Origin: Streptomyces mirabilis
Lineage (GTDB): Bacteria; Actinomycetota; Actinomycetes; Streptomycetales; Streptomycetaceae
NCBI RefSeq assembly: GCF_039503195.1
Contig: NZ_JBCJKP010000001.1
Coordinates: forward strand, 682,001 to 746,000
Direction of reading: 5' to 3'
DNA: 64,000 nt
Below are positions 45,842 to 55,169 of this stretch, in pieces (position 1 is the stretch's first letter; each line of letters starts with the position of its first letter). The notes under the pieces are model-generated. The model ran no database searches. It was not told where the DNA came from and saw nothing but the letters and a program-made list of their open reading frames with translations. The position numbers and the translations under genes were made by a program.

Positions 45842-46881
45842 CCGGCCACTCCCTGGGCGTCGTCGATGCAGTCCACCAGGATCTTCATCACGTCACCGCC
45901 GCCCTCCAGGGCAGCGAACGCCGCGGGCGCCTCGGTGAGCGGCACGACCTTGCTGATCAGCCGCTCGGCCGGAATCGTGCCGTCCGCCACCAACGCCACC
46001 GCCAGCTCGAAGTCCGAACGGCCGTACAACCGGGCGCCCACCAGGGTCAGTTCGCGCCAGAAGAAACGGTGCAGGTTCACCTCACGGGGGCGGGGATGGA
46101 TGGCGACCAGGCAGAGACGGCCACGCACTCCGAGGACGTCGACGGCGGTGTCCACGCCGCCCGCCGCGCCGGACACCTCGAACGCGACATCCGCGCCCGC
46201 ATCCTGCGTCCACTCGCCGACCAGGGCGCCGATGTCGTCCGCGGCCGGGTCCCAGACGGTCAGCCCCAACTCCTTGGCCAGCAGCCGACGGTGGGCGCTC
46301 AGCTCCACCAACCGCACCTCGGCACTCGCGGCCCGCGCGACCAGCGCGATCAGCACACCGACCGGCCCACCGCCGACCACCACGACCTTCTCGCCCTCGG
46401 TGACCTTCGCCCGGCCCACGTCGTGCACGGCCACCGCCGTCGGCTCGACAAGCGCGGCCCGGTCCAGGGCCAGCGACTCCGGCAGCCGGATCAGCGTCGA
46501 GGCGGGCACCGTCCAGCGCTGCTGCATCGCACCCGGCGAGTCGATACCGATGAAGTCCAGGTGCTGGCAGATGTGCTGGTGCCCGGCCCGGCAGGCCGGG
46601 CAGGTGTCGTCCCAGCGCAGCGGCATCACGGTCACCGCGTCACCAGGCGCCCAGCCCTCCACACCCGGCCCAACCCGCACCACGCGGCCGGACATCTCGT
46701 GTCCCAGAACGGCGGGCGTATCGACCCGGGCGTCCATGTCGCCGTGGAAGATGTGCAGATCGGTACCGCAGATCCCCACGTAGGCGGGAGCCAGCTCCAC
46801 CTCACCCGGACCGGGCGGGGAGGGCTCGACGGGAGCCGTGTCCAGGGTTCGGGCCGATGTGTAACGGACGGCAAGAGTCAT
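45838..46881 (-). CDS. Zinc-dependent medium-chain alcohol/sugar dehydrogenase
   Basis: The 347-residue protein starts at ATG 46881 with an ATGA overlap to the mutarotase gene. Catalytic zinc ligands are in GICGTDLHIFHGD and GHEMSGRVV. The structural zinc cysteines are in RWDDTCPACRAGHQHICQHL (three visible plus a fourth nearby), and the NAD fold is VVVGGGPVGVLIALVARAA. It is related to L-iditol/threonine dehydrogenases. It may oxidise L-fuconate-pathway intermediates or a released alditol. A broken duplicate of its first 60 codons is at 41455. Confidence 0.85.
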   Translation of the reverse strand: MTLAVRYTSARTLDTAPVEPSPPGPGEVELAPAYVGICGTDLHIFHGDMDARVDTPAVLGHEMSGRVVRVGPGVEGWAPGDAVTVMPLRWDDTCPACRAGHQHICQHLDFIGIDSPGAMQQRWTVPASTLIRLPESLALDRAALVEPTAVAVHDVGRAKVTEGEKVVVVGGGPVGVLIALVARAASAEVRLVELSAHRRLLAKELGLTVWDPAADDIGALVGEWTQDAGADVAFEVSGAAGGVDTAVDVLGVRGRLCLVAIHPRPREVNLHRFFWRELTLVGARLYGRSDFELAVALVADGTIPAERLISKVVPLTEAPAAFAALEGGGDVMKILVDCIDDAQGVAG

Positions 46882-47315
46882 CGTGTCGTCAGGGTCCCTT
46901 CAGTGCGGACACCGATGGTCAGCAGCAGGTTGGCGTAGGTACGGGTGTCGGCGGTGACGATGGCCAGCGCCAGGTCGGGCGAGCGGGCGGCGTCGTAGAA
47001 CTCGAAGCGCCCGAGCGTCTCGACCGGGATGGGTGCCAACATCGAGCGGTACTCGGCGATGGCCGGTGGCTCCGGTTCGCCCTCCGCCGGCACCATCACG
47101 TGGGCCGCCTCGACCGGCAGGGCGCGCAGCAGGACGTCGAGCACGGTGGTGACGTCCAACAGGCCGGGCGCCAGGTTGAGGTGGACGGTCCTGGCGCGCT
47201 CACCGGTGGCGGTGCTAGCCGGGTAGTGGCCGTCCGCGAGCAGGACGCGGGCGCCGTGACCAGCGCCGGCCAGGGATTCGAGGATGCCGGGATGCAGTAG
47301 TTCGGTCAGGAGCAC
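46878..47315 (-). CDS. fucU: RbsD/FucU-family L-fucose mutarotase
   Basis: The 145-residue cytoplasmic protein starts at GTG 47315, 8 nt after GGAGAGG. It has the family signature LLHPGILESLAGAGHGARVLL, ADGHYPAST (His in the active site), then AHVMVPAEGEPEPPAIAEY and a C-terminal FYDAARSPDLALAIVTADTR. It interconverts alpha- and beta-L-fucose so that the dehydrogenase receives the right anomer. The RbsD/FucU split is judged from context rather than from sequence alone. Confidence 0.88.
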   Translation of the reverse strand: MLLTELLHPGILESLAGAGHGARVLLADGHYPASTATGERARTVHLNLAPGLLDVTTVLDVLLRALPVEAAHVMVPAEGEPEPPAIAEYRSMLAPIPVETLGRFEFYDAARSPDLALAIVTADTRTYANLLLTIGVRTEGTLTTR

Positions 47316-47384
47316 GGGAGTGTCCTCTCCTTCTGTCCGACGGCGGCGGCGCAGCGGTCCGGCACGTCGGACACTTCAGACACG

Positions 47385-48719
47385 TCAGACACGGGCGGAC
47401 CAGACCGGGCCGTCGGGGTACGTGTACTCCTTGAGGGATTCGGGGCGCATCTGCGCGCTCAGCCCCGGCAGCATCGGCGCCAGGTAGTGGCCGTCGACGA
47501 TGCGGACCGGGTCGACGAAGTGCTCGTGCAGGTGGTCGACGTACTCGATGACGCGGTCTTCGACCGTGCGGGATACGGCCACGTAGTCGAACATCGACAG
47601 GTGCTGGACCATCTCGCACAGGCCCACGCCGCCGGCGTGCGGGCAGACGGGGATGCCGAACTTGGCGGCAAGCAGCAGGATCGCGATGTTCTCGTTGACG
47701 CCGCCGACCCGCGCGGAGTCGATCTGCACGATGTCCACCGCGCCGGCCTGGAGGAGTTGCTTGAAGACGACCCGGTTGGCGATGTGCTCGCCGGTGGCGA
47801 CCTTGATGGGGCTGACGGCCTTGCGGACGGCGGCGTGGCCGAGGATGTCGTCGGGGGAGGTGGGCTCCTCGATCCAGTACGGGTCGTAGGGGGCCAGGGC
47901 GCGCATCCAGTCGATGGCGGGCTGGACGTCCCATCTCTGGTTGGCGTCGACGGCGATGCGGATGGAGTCGCCGACCGTTTCGCGGGCGGTGCGCATGCGG
48001 CGTACGTCGTCCTCCAGGTCCGCGCCGACCTTCAGCTTGATCTGGGTGAAGCCGTCGGCGACGGCCTCGCGGGCCAGGCGGGCCAGTTTCTCGTCGGAGT
48101 AGCCGAGCCAGCCGGGGGTGGTGGTGTAGGCGGGGTAACCCCGGTCGAGCAGGTCGCCGATGCGCTGTTCGCGGCCGCGTTCGGCGCGGCGCAGGATCTC
48201 CAGGGCCTCCTCGGGGGTGAGGGCGTCGCTGAGCCAGCGGAAGTCGACCTGTGCGACCAGGTCCTCGGGCGACATCTCGCCGAGAAACCGCCACACGGGC
48301 TTGCCGGCCCGCTTGGCGGCGAGGTCCCAGGCGGCGTTGACGACCGCGCCGGTGGCCATGTGGATGGCGCCCTTCTCCGGGCCGAGCCAGCGCAGTTGGG
48401 GGTCGTGGACCAGGGAGCGGGAGAAGGCACCGAGGTCGCCGCAGACCTCCTCGGCCGAGAGGCCGACCACGTGTGGGGCGAGGGCCGCGATGGCCGCCGC
48501 CTGGACATCGTTGCCGCGGCCGGTGGTGAAGGCCAGGGCGTGGCCCTCGAGTCCGTCGCCGGCCTCGGTGCGCAGGACGACGTAGGCGGCGGAGTAGTCG
48601 GGTTCGGGGTTCATCGCGTCCGACCCGTCCAGGTGCTCGGACGTCGGGAAGCGTACGTCCAGGACGTCCAGGGCGGTGATGCGGGCAGAAGCCGGGGAAG
48701 CGGGCAGCGCGGATGACAT
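47385..48719 (-). CDS. fucD: L-fuconate dehydratase (enolase superfamily)
   Basis: The 444-residue protein starts at ATG 48719 with AGGAG 8 nt upstream. It is the size and pattern of L-fuconate dehydratase: N-terminal capping domain with [20 protein letters not shown] and [12 protein letters not shown], then the barrel with the base Lys in [15 protein letters not shown], metal ligands in [24 protein letters not shown] and [12 protein letters not shown], and His in [18 protein letters not shown]. It converts L-fuconate to 2-keto-3-deoxy-L-fuconate in the cytoplasm. It is the first catabolic gene after the importer terminator and fixes the pathway as non-phosphorylating fucose breakdown. Confidence 0.93.
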   Translation of the reverse strand: MSSALPASPASARITALDVLDVRFPTSEHLDGSDAMNPEPDYSAAYVVLRTEAGDGLEGHALAFTTGRGNDVQAAAIAALAPHVVGLSAEEVCGDLGAFSRSLVHDPQLRWLGPEKGAIHMATGAVVNAAWDLAAKRAGKPVWRFLGEMSPEDLVAQVDFRWLSDALTPEEALEILRRAERGREQRIGDLLDRGYPAYTTTPGWLGYSDEKLARLAREAVADGFTQIKLKVGADLEDDVRRMRTARETVGDSIRIAVDANQRWDVQPAIDWMRALAPYDPYWIEEPTSPDDILGHAAVRKAVSPIKVATGEHIANRVVFKQLLQAGAVDIVQIDSARVGGVNENIAILLLAAKFGIPVCPHAGGVGLCEMVQHLSMFDYVAVSRTVEDRVIEYVDHLHEHFVDPVRIVDGHYLAPMLPGLSAQMRPESLKEYTYPDGPVWSARV

Positions 48720-48789
48720 GGCGGCAACTCCTGTAAAAGCAGGGGCAATACGGGCCCTTGCGACGTGAAATGGGGCGGCGCAGGGTGTC

Positions 48790-48810
48790 GGGCGGCCCTA
48801 AGGGCCGCCC
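48790..48810 (-). terminator. Hairpin between the ribose-type importer and fucD
   Basis: GGGCGGCCCT (48790-48799) and AGGGCCGCCC (48801-48810) flank a single A, 4 bp after the permease stop at 48814. It should limit read-through from the transporter genes into fucD. Confidence 0.75.
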
Positions 48811-48813
48811 GGT

Positions 48814-49851
48814 TCACTCCTGGACCTTGCCGCCCGTGATGCGGGAGATGGCGAGGGCGACCAGGATGATCAGGCCGTTGAGGGCGCCGATCCACTGGGC
48901 GGGGACGCCGCCCAGGGTGAGCACGTTCTGGATCATGAAGAGCAGCAGGATGCCGCAGAACGCCCCGAACATGGTGCCCTTGCCGCCGTTGAGGCTGATC
49001 CCGCCGATCACGGCGGCGGCGAAGACGGTGAAGATGTAGCCGTTGCCCTGTGCGGAGGCGACGGAGGCCAGCCGTCCGGAGAGCATCAGCCCAGCAAGGG
49101 CGGCGAGCACGCTGCCGGTGACGATGACGATCCACAGCACCCGGTCGGTGCGGATGCCGGCCGCCTTCGCCGCATCGACGTTGCCGCCGATGGCGTACAG
49201 CGAGCGGCCGAAGCTGGTCCAGCCGAGGACGACGATGGCGACGGCGAACAGGACCAGGCAGATCCAGATGGAGGCCGGCATCCCGAACCATTCGGCGGTA
49301 CCCAGGTAGAGCATCGACTCGGGCAGCTGGAAGAAGGTCTGGCCGCCGGAGATGCCCGTGAGGACGCCGCGCAGCACGATCAGCATGCCCAGGGTGACGA
49401 TGAATCCGTTGAGACCGAAGCGGATGATCAGCAGGGCGTTGATCACGCCGACCAGCGCGCCCACGGCGAGCGTGACCGGGACCGCCCAGGCGCCGGACAG
49501 CAACCCGAGACCGTGTCCCGCGCCGGTCGGCACCACCAGCCAGGCCGCCACGCCGGGCGCGAGGCCCATCGTGGACTCGAGGGACAGGTCCATCTTCTTG
49601 ACGATCAGGATCATCGCCTGGGCGAGGACCAGCAGGGCCATCTCGGACATGGTCTGCAGGACGTTGATGAGGTTGTCGGACTGCAGGAAGACCGGGTTGA
49701 CGATCTGGCCGACGATCGCGATGACAACGATGGCAGGGACGAGCGCGAGATCGCGCAGGCGCGCCAGGGGTATCCGGCCGCCGAGCAGCGTGGTTCGCTT
49801 CGCTTCCGTTTCCCTGGGGGCGGCAGTGTCCGCGAGGACGGTTTCAGGCAT
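48814..49851 (-). CDS. Ribose-type (CUT2) ABC importer permease
   Basis: The 345-residue protein starts at ATG 49851, overlapping the ATPase stop by 8 bp. It is very hydrophobic with 8-10 membrane spans, including LALVPAIVVIAIVGQIVNPV, ALLIIRFGLNGFIVTLGMLI and the RbsC-family signatures GGNVDAAKAAGIRTDRVLWI and AVIGGISLNGGKGTMFGAF. It forms the pore for monosaccharide uptake with the ATPase and binding protein of the same operon; L-fucose is the natural guess. Confidence 0.92.
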   Translation of the reverse strand: MPETVLADTAAPRETEAKRTTLLGGRIPLARLRDLALVPAIVVIAIVGQIVNPVFLQSDNLINVLQTMSEMALLVLAQAMILIVKKMDLSLESTMGLAPGVAAWLVVPTGAGHGLGLLSGAWAVPVTLAVGALVGVINALLIIRFGLNGFIVTLGMLIVLRGVLTGISGGQTFFQLPESMLYLGTAEWFGMPASIWICLVLFAVAIVVLGWTSFGRSLYAIGGNVDAAKAAGIRTDRVLWIVIVTGSVLAALAGLMLSGRLASVASAQGNGYIFTVFAAAVIGGISLNGGKGTMFGAFCGILLLFMIQNVLTLGGVPAQWIGALNGLIILVALAISRITGGKVQE

Positions 49852-51406
49852 GGAGGTCCACTCCTTCCATCGCGGCCACGAGGTCGTGGTCGTGCCAGCC
49901 GCGGGCGATCTCTGAGGTCACATGGCCCTGGAACATCACCAGGACCCGGTCGCACATGCGCAGATCGTCGAGTTCGTCGGAGGCGATGAGCACTCCGGTG
50001 CCGGTGGCCGCGGTCTCCTCGACCTTGCCGAGGAGGAACTCCTTGGATCGCACGTCCACGCCTGCGGTCGGGTTGATCAGGACCAGCAGACGCGGGTCGT
50101 TCGCCAGGGCGCGGGCCATGACGACCTTCTGCTGATTGCCTCCGGAAAGGGCGGAGACGGGCAGTTCGGGACCGGGGGTCTTGATCGCGAGGTACTCGAT
50201 CATGCCCTCGGCGAGCCGGTCCCGGCGGCTGCGGCTCAGGAACCCGTTCGAGCCGAGGCGCTTCGGTACGGACAGTGTGGAGTTGTCCGCGATGGACATG
50301 TCGGGCACGAAGCCCTGATGGTGCCGGTCCTGTGGAACGAACCCGGCACCGGCGGCGAGCGCCGCGGGCACACTGCCCGGCCGGGGCCGCTGCCCGGCGA
50401 TCTCCACCTCGCCCGCCGCTGCCGCCCGCAGCCCTACGACGGTCTCGGCGACCTCGGTACGTCCGCTGCCGGCGGCGCCCGCGAGGCCGACGATCTCACC
50501 GGCCCCGACCTGGAAGCCGACGTCGTCGTACGCGTCGCCTCGCAGAGCATGAACGCTCAGTGCGGCCGTGGCGCCGGGGGTGAGGGTGCTTGCCCGTTCC
50601 TCGCGCCGGCCGGCTGCCGCCTCACCGGTCATGGCGGCGACGAGTTCGACGCGGGGGAGCTCCGCGACCGGCGCGGTCACGATGTGCCGAGCGTCGCGGA
50701 ACACCGTCACCATGTCGCAGATCTCGTAGACCTCCTGGAGATGGTGGCTGATGAACAGGAAGGTCACGCCCTGGCGTTGGAGGTCGCGGATGCGGTCGAA
50801 GAGCCGGTTGATCGCCGCCCCGTCGAGCTGGGCGGTCGGCTCGTCGAGGATGATGAACCGCGCCCCGAAGGACAGCGCGCGAGCGATCTCGACGAACTGC
50901 CGCTGCTCGACGCTCAGTTCGCCCGCCGGGGTGTGCGGGTCGACGTCCACCGACCAGGTCGCCAGCAGTTCCTGGGCGCGGCGACGGGTGGCCTGCCAGC
51001 TGATGAGCCGGCTGCGTCCGTGGTCGTGCCGGTGCAGGAAGAGGTTCTCGGCGACGGTCAGCGTGGGGATGATCGTGGACTTCTGGTAGACGCAGGCCAC
51101 GCGTTGCCGCCAGGCGTCCCGGTCGGCGGGCCGGGGCGCAGGCTCGCAGCCGAAGGTGACCGTTCCCTCGTCGGGGGTCTGAAGGCCGGTGAGGACCGAC
51201 ACCAGGGTCGACTTGCCCGCCCCGTTGCGGCCGACGAGCGCGTGGGTCTCGCCGGGCCTGATGGTGATCCGGGCGCCGTTCAGGGCCACCGTCGGACCGA
51301 ATCGTTTGACTATGCCCGTCGCCTCGACGACGGGCGGGTCCGAGAGGGCCCGTCCGTCATCCGCCGGGGCGGGCACGGGGGTGATCGCTCGCTCCCCGTC
51401 GCTCAT
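49844..51406 (-). CDS. Ribose-type ABC importer ATPase with two nucleotide-binding domains
   Basis: The 520-residue protein has two ABC domains. The first has Walker A in VGRNGAGKSTLVS, signature LSVEQRQFVEIARAL and Walker B FIILDEPTAQLDG. The second has a degenerate Walker A (GAAGSGRTEVAE) and a good signature LSGGNQQKVVMARALA. Its Walker B segment reads LLVLINPTAGVD, lacking the usual Asp-Glu, so this site is probably weak or dead in hydrolysis. RbsA-type proteins commonly have one impaired site. It powers uptake through the permease encoded next. Confidence 0.92.
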   Translation of the reverse strand: MSDGERAITPVPAPADDGRALSDPPVVEATGIVKRFGPTVALNGARITIRPGETHALVGRNGAGKSTLVSVLTGLQTPDEGTVTFGCEPAPRPADRDAWRQRVACVYQKSTIIPTLTVAENLFLHRHDHGRSRLISWQATRRRAQELLATWSVDVDPHTPAGELSVEQRQFVEIARALSFGARFIILDEPTAQLDGAAINRLFDRIRDLQRQGVTFLFISHHLQEVYEICDMVTVFRDARHIVTAPVAELPRVELVAAMTGEAAAGRREERASTLTPGATAALSVHALRGDAYDDVGFQVGAGEIVGLAGAAGSGRTEVAETVVGLRAAAAGEVEIAGQRPRPGSVPAALAAGAGFVPQDRHHQGFVPDMSIADNSTLSVPKRLGSNGFLSRSRRDRLAEGMIEYLAIKTPGPELPVSALSGGNQQKVVMARALANDPRLLVLINPTAGVDVRSKEFLLGKVEETAATGTGVLIASDELDDLRMCDRVLVMFQGHVTSEIARGWHDHDLVAAMEGVDLHA

Positions 51407-51451
51407 CTCAACCGCCTTGTTCTCGTGAGCCGTTGCGTGCCGGAGGAGGGA

Positions 51452-52513
51452 TCAGCCGAGGTTGTTGCCCCACAGCGACTTGTCGTCGCTCTTGACGCTG
51501 GGCACGCCGCCATAGGTGCCGCCGTCGGAGGTGACGAGCGGGGCGGAGAGCTGGTCCTCCAGCACGCCGTCGCGGACCTTGATGATGGTGCTGTCATGGT
51601 CGGTCTTGCCGGGCTTGAACGTCTTTCCGTCGATCGCGGCCTTGAGGTAGAACAGGGCGTACTTGGCGTAGAGGTCGGCGGGCTGCGAGACCGTGGCGTC
51701 GATCTTCCCGGCGGCGATGGACTTGAGCTCCTCGGGGATGCCGTCGTTGGACACGACGAAGACGTGCTTCCTATCCTTCGGGTCGACCAACAGGCCCTTT
51801 TGCTTGAGGACTTGGAGCGTGCCGGACAGGGCGAAGCTGGCCTCCATGTAGACACCCTTGATGTCCGGGTGGGCGGTCAGGTCGGTCTGCAGCTTCTGCG
51901 CGGCGACGGCCCCGTCCCAGTTGGTGGCCTCACCGAACACCTTGATGCCGGGGTAGTTCTTCTTCATGCAGTCGTTGAACGCCTCGGTGCGGTCACGGCC
52001 GTTGATGGAGTCGAGACCGCCCTCCAGCATGACGACCTTGCCCTTGCCGTCGAGCTTGGTGCCGAGGTACTGACACGCCTTCTCGCCGTAGGCCCGGTTG
52101 TCGGCGCGGACGACCATGTAGACGTTGCCGGTGTCGGGACGGGTGTCCACGGTGACGACCGGGATCTTCTTCGACTCCAGCTGCGCCAGGGTCGGCGCGA
52201 TGGCGGCGGTGTCCTGCGGGGCCATCGCGATGCCCTTGACGCCCTGGCTGATGAACGTCTGTGCGTTGGCGGTGAGTTTGGCGACGTCGTTCTGCGAGTT
52301 GGTGGTCTTGAGCGAGAGGCCGAGCTTCTTGCCGTAGTCCGGCGTGTACTTGATGTACGAGTTCCAGAAGTCGGTGTCGGAGCGCGGATAGTCGACGCCC
52401 ACGAGCGGCGCGTCACCCGCCGACGCCGACGTGGAGCCGCTGCTGCACGCACTGAGCAGCGCGAGTGCGGACAGGGTGGAGACGGCGGAACAGAGGGCGG
52501 TTCTCAGTCTCAT
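51452..52513 (-). CDS. Ribose-type ABC importer sugar-binding lipoprotein
   Basis: The 353-residue protein starts at ATG 52513. A lipoprotein signal ends in ALALLSACSSG. The mature protein is a periplasmic-binding-protein type 1 fold: LVGVDYPRSDTDFWNSYIKY, FISQGVKGIAMAPQDTAAIA, KIPVVTVDTRPDTGNVYMVV, HVFVVSNDGIPEELKSIAAG. It binds a monosaccharide and is the first gene of the importer operon. The 424-bp region shared with the divergent GH29 fucosidase gene carries repeated GACATCC-like half-sites, so uptake and fucose release are probably co-regulated. Confidence 0.92.
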   Translation of the reverse strand: MRLRTALCSAVSTLSALALLSACSSGSTSASAGDAPLVGVDYPRSDTDFWNSYIKYTPDYGKKLGLSLKTTNSQNDVAKLTANAQTFISQGVKGIAMAPQDTAAIAPTLAQLESKKIPVVTVDTRPDTGNVYMVVRADNRAYGEKACQYLGTKLDGKGKVVMLEGGLDSINGRDRTEAFNDCMKKNYPGIKVFGEATNWDGAVAAQKLQTDLTAHPDIKGVYMEASFALSGTLQVLKQKGLLVDPKDRKHVFVVSNDGIPEELKSIAAGKIDATVSQPADLYAKYALFYLKAAIDGKTFKPGKTDHDSTIIKVRDGVLEDQLSAPLVTSDGGTYGGVPSVKSDDKSLWGNNLG

Positions 52514-52937
52514 CGGTGCTTCCTCGCGCCGGTCCCGTAGTGGGAAAGGTTTCGCTTCGACGACATCCACGTATCGCCGCGCAGTAGAGATGGGATGTTT
52601 ATAGAGCGACTTTCGGCCGCTTGTCCAGCCCTCTGCGCAAGTCACGATGAAATCCCAGCTCGTAGACACCCGCGAGTACGGGAGAGGCATCCATAGGGAG
52701 AATATCCATCCCATCAATCGCCGCCCTTAGATGTCTCACGGCCCACCATGAAGTACTGCAAGACATGCCATGTTTATGTGACCGCAAGACATGCCAGATC
52801 AAGATAAATCCGTCATCTCGCCCGATACATTGGCCACTTTCATCCCTGCACGCTGATTGACATCCCATGGCGGCATGGCCGACCTTCATGCGTGGCCCTG
52901 TATTCCCCCTGTCCCCTTCCGCATCAGGGATGTGTCC
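52514..52937. promoter_or_regulatory. Divergent control region for the sugar importer and GH29 fucosidase, with repeated half-sites
   Basis: No gene is seen. Related elements are GACATCCACG (52562), AGATGGGATGTTT (52588-52600, reverse orientation), CATCCCATC (52708), an exact 13-bp direct repeat GCAAGACATGCCA at 52758-52770 and 52784-52796 (26-bp period), and TGACATCCCATGG (52858-52870). The 26-bp spacing is between two and three helical turns. Such clustering suggests cooperative binding of one regulator. Confidence 0.6.
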
Positions 52938-55169
52938 ATGTCGAGCTCGATCAACAGACGCCAGTTTCTGGCCTCCGCAACCTGCGTGGCCACGGCGGCC
53001 GTTGCCGGAGGGCTGTTCGGCGCCGGCGTCGCCCAGGCGGCGCCCAGCACGTACACGCCCGACTGGAACTCGGTCGACCAGCACCTGCCGGCCCCGGAGT
53101 GGTTCCAGGACGCGAAGTTCGGGGTCTACTTCCACTGGGGTGTCTTCAGCGTCCCCGCCTACGACAACGAGTGGTACCCGCGCAGCATGTACCAGGCCGG
53201 GAGCAACGCGAACCAGCACCACATCGCCACCTACGGCCAGCCCTCGGCATGGCCCTACCACAACTTCATCAACGGAGCGAAGGACCTGGCGGGCAACACC
53301 GTGAAGTTCGCGCCGAAGCTGAAGTCGGCCGGCGGGAAGTTCGACCCCGACGAGTGGGTGCAGCTGTTCGTCGACGCCGGCGCCAGGTTCGCCGGCCCGG
53401 TCGCCGAGCACCATGACGGTTTCTCCATGTGGGACAGCCAGGTCAACGAGTGGAACTCGGTGGACAAGGGTCCGGGGCTGAACCTGCTGCGGCTGTTCTC
53501 CACGGCCATCCGCGCCAAGGGCCTGAAGCTACTGGTGGCCATGCACCACGCGTACCACTTCAACGGCTTCTACGAGTTCGTCCCCGCCCAGACGGACCCC
53601 AGCCTCAAGAAGCTCTACGGGCAACTGGGCTCGACCGCGGAGAACCAGCTCTGGTACGACAAGCTCAAGGAGGTCATCGACCGCGCCCAGCCCGACATCC
53701 TGTGGCAGGACTTCAAGCTGGACGCCGTCGACGAAACGCAGCGGCTGAACTTCCTGGCGTATTACTACAACCAGGCCAACAGCTGGGGCCGTGAAGTCGT
53801 CGCCACCTACAAGGACGGCATGAACGGCAAGGGCGAGGTCTTCGACTACGAGCGCGGTGGTCCCGCCGACCTCACCACTCCGTACTGGCTGACCGACGAC
53901 AGCATCTCCAGCTCCAGTTGGTGCTACACCCAGGGCATCGGCTACTACACCATCCAGCAGATGCTGCACTCGTTCATCGACCGGGTCAGCAAAAACGGCA
54001 ACGTGCTGCTGAACATCGCGCCGATGGCCGATGGCACCATCCCCCAGGCGCAGAAGGACATCCTGCTCGGTATCGGAGACCATCTGAAGCGCTTCGGCGA
54101 GTCGGTCTACGCGACCCGCGCCTGGACGACGTACGGCGAAGGCCCGACGAAGATGGGCGGCGGTGCGTTCACCACCCCGCACGCCGGCACGCCGCAGGAC
54201 ATCCGCTTCACCCGCAACAAGGCCGACAACGTCCTGTACGCCACCGTCCTGGGCTGGCCCGGCAGCTCCCTGACGGTCAAGACCCTCGGCTCGGACCGGA
54301 TCAACCTCTCCTCGCTCAGCTCGGTGAAGCTTCTCGGGAACACCGTCGGCACCTACATCGACCTGCCCACGCCTGCCCAGAACTCCTCCGGCCTCACCGT
54401 CACCCTGCCGTCCTCGGCGCCGTACAGCGCGGGCGCCTACGTCCTGAAGCTCACCTTCTCCGGCACGATCCCCGGCCTGCGGCCGCTCGCCGGCGCCATC
54501 GCCTTCGCGGACGTCAACTACACCGGCAACGCCGCCGTTCTCACCGTCGGCGACTACACCGCGGCCGATCTGACCGCGGCCGGACTGGGCCCGCGCACCC
54601 TCTCCTCCCTCCGACCGGCCCCCGGCTACCAGGTGATCGGCTACTCCGGAGACAACTTCACCGGCACCTCCTGGACCTTCACTGCCGAGAACCCCGACCT
54701 GCGCGTCACTGGCAACAACGACCAGATCACCTCGCTGAAGGTCCAGTTCAACCCGGTCACATACTTCCGGATCACCAACGTCACCAACGGACTCGCCCTG
54801 GACAGCGGCGGCGACGTCGCCTCCGGCTCCAACCTCAAACAATGGACCCCGGGCGGCAGCACCAACCTGCAGTGGCAGGCGGTGGCGGTCGGCGGCGGCT
54901 ACTACAAGCTGGTCAACCGCACGAACGGCATGGTCGCCGACGGCTGGGGCGCCACCTCCGACGGCTCCGCAGCCAGACAGGCCTCTTGGAACGGTGGAAC
55001 CAACCAGCAGTGGACAATCACCCACCGCGGCGGCGACCACTATTCCATCGCCAACCGCACCACCGGCCTGGCCCTCGACGGCGGCGGCAACGTCGACTCC
55101 GGTTCGATCACCAAGCAGTGGACCTACGGCAGCAGCACCAACCTGCAGTGGACCTTCACCGCGCTGTAG
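52938..55169 (+). CDS. Secreted GH29 alpha-L-fucosidase with crystallin-like and ricin-type domains
   Basis: The 743-residue protein starts at ATG 52938. A Tat signal (NRRQFLASATCVATAAVAGG) is followed by a GH29 barrel (about 40-470; WFQDAKFGVYFHWGVFSVPA, GPVAEHHDGFSMWDS, ILWQDFKLD) and a beta-domain ending KLTFSGTIP. A beta/gamma-crystallin-like module comes next (about 520-600: AFADVNYTGNAAVLTVGDYT, YSGDNFTGTSWTFTAE). A C-terminal trefoil closes the protein (about 605-743). The first GH29 copy at 11638 lacks the crystallin module. The gene is divergent from the sugar importer and shares its control region, linking fucose release to uptake. Confidence 0.92.
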   Translation: MSSSINRRQFLASATCVATAAVAGGLFGAGVAQAAPSTYTPDWNSVDQHLPAPEWFQDAKFGVYFHWGVFSVPAYDNEWYPRSMYQAGSNANQHHIATYGQPSAWPYHNFINGAKDLAGNTVKFAPKLKSAGGKFDPDEWVQLFVDAGARFAGPVAEHHDGFSMWDSQVNEWNSVDKGPGLNLLRLFSTAIRAKGLKLLVAMHHAYHFNGFYEFVPAQTDPSLKKLYGQLGSTAENQLWYDKLKEVIDRAQPDILWQDFKLDAVDETQRLNFLAYYYNQANSWGREVVATYKDGMNGKGEVFDYERGGPADLTTPYWLTDDSISSSSWCYTQGIGYYTIQQMLHSFIDRVSKNGNVLLNIAPMADGTIPQAQKDILLGIGDHLKRFGESVYATRAWTTYGEGPTKMGGGAFTTPHAGTPQDIRFTRNKADNVLYATVLGWPGSSLTVKTLGSDRINLSSLSSVKLLGNTVGTYIDLPTPAQNSSGLTVTLPSSAPYSAGAYVLKLTFSGTIPGLRPLAGAIAFADVNYTGNAAVLTVGDYTAADLTAAGLGPRTLSSLRPAPGYQVIGYSGDNFTGTSWTFTAENPDLRVTGNNDQITSLKVQFNPVTYFRITNVTNGLALDSGGDVASGSNLKQWTPGGSTNLQWQAVAVGGGYYKLVNRTNGMVADGWGATSDGSAARQASWNGGTNQQWTITHRGGDHYSIANRTTGLALDGGGNVDSGSITKQWTYGSSTNLQWTFTAL

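Noticed and set aside
49922..52540. Long plus-strand open frame opposite the ribose-type ABC genes
   Set aside because: The minus strand encodes full ABC domains with all motifs; the antisense frame has none.
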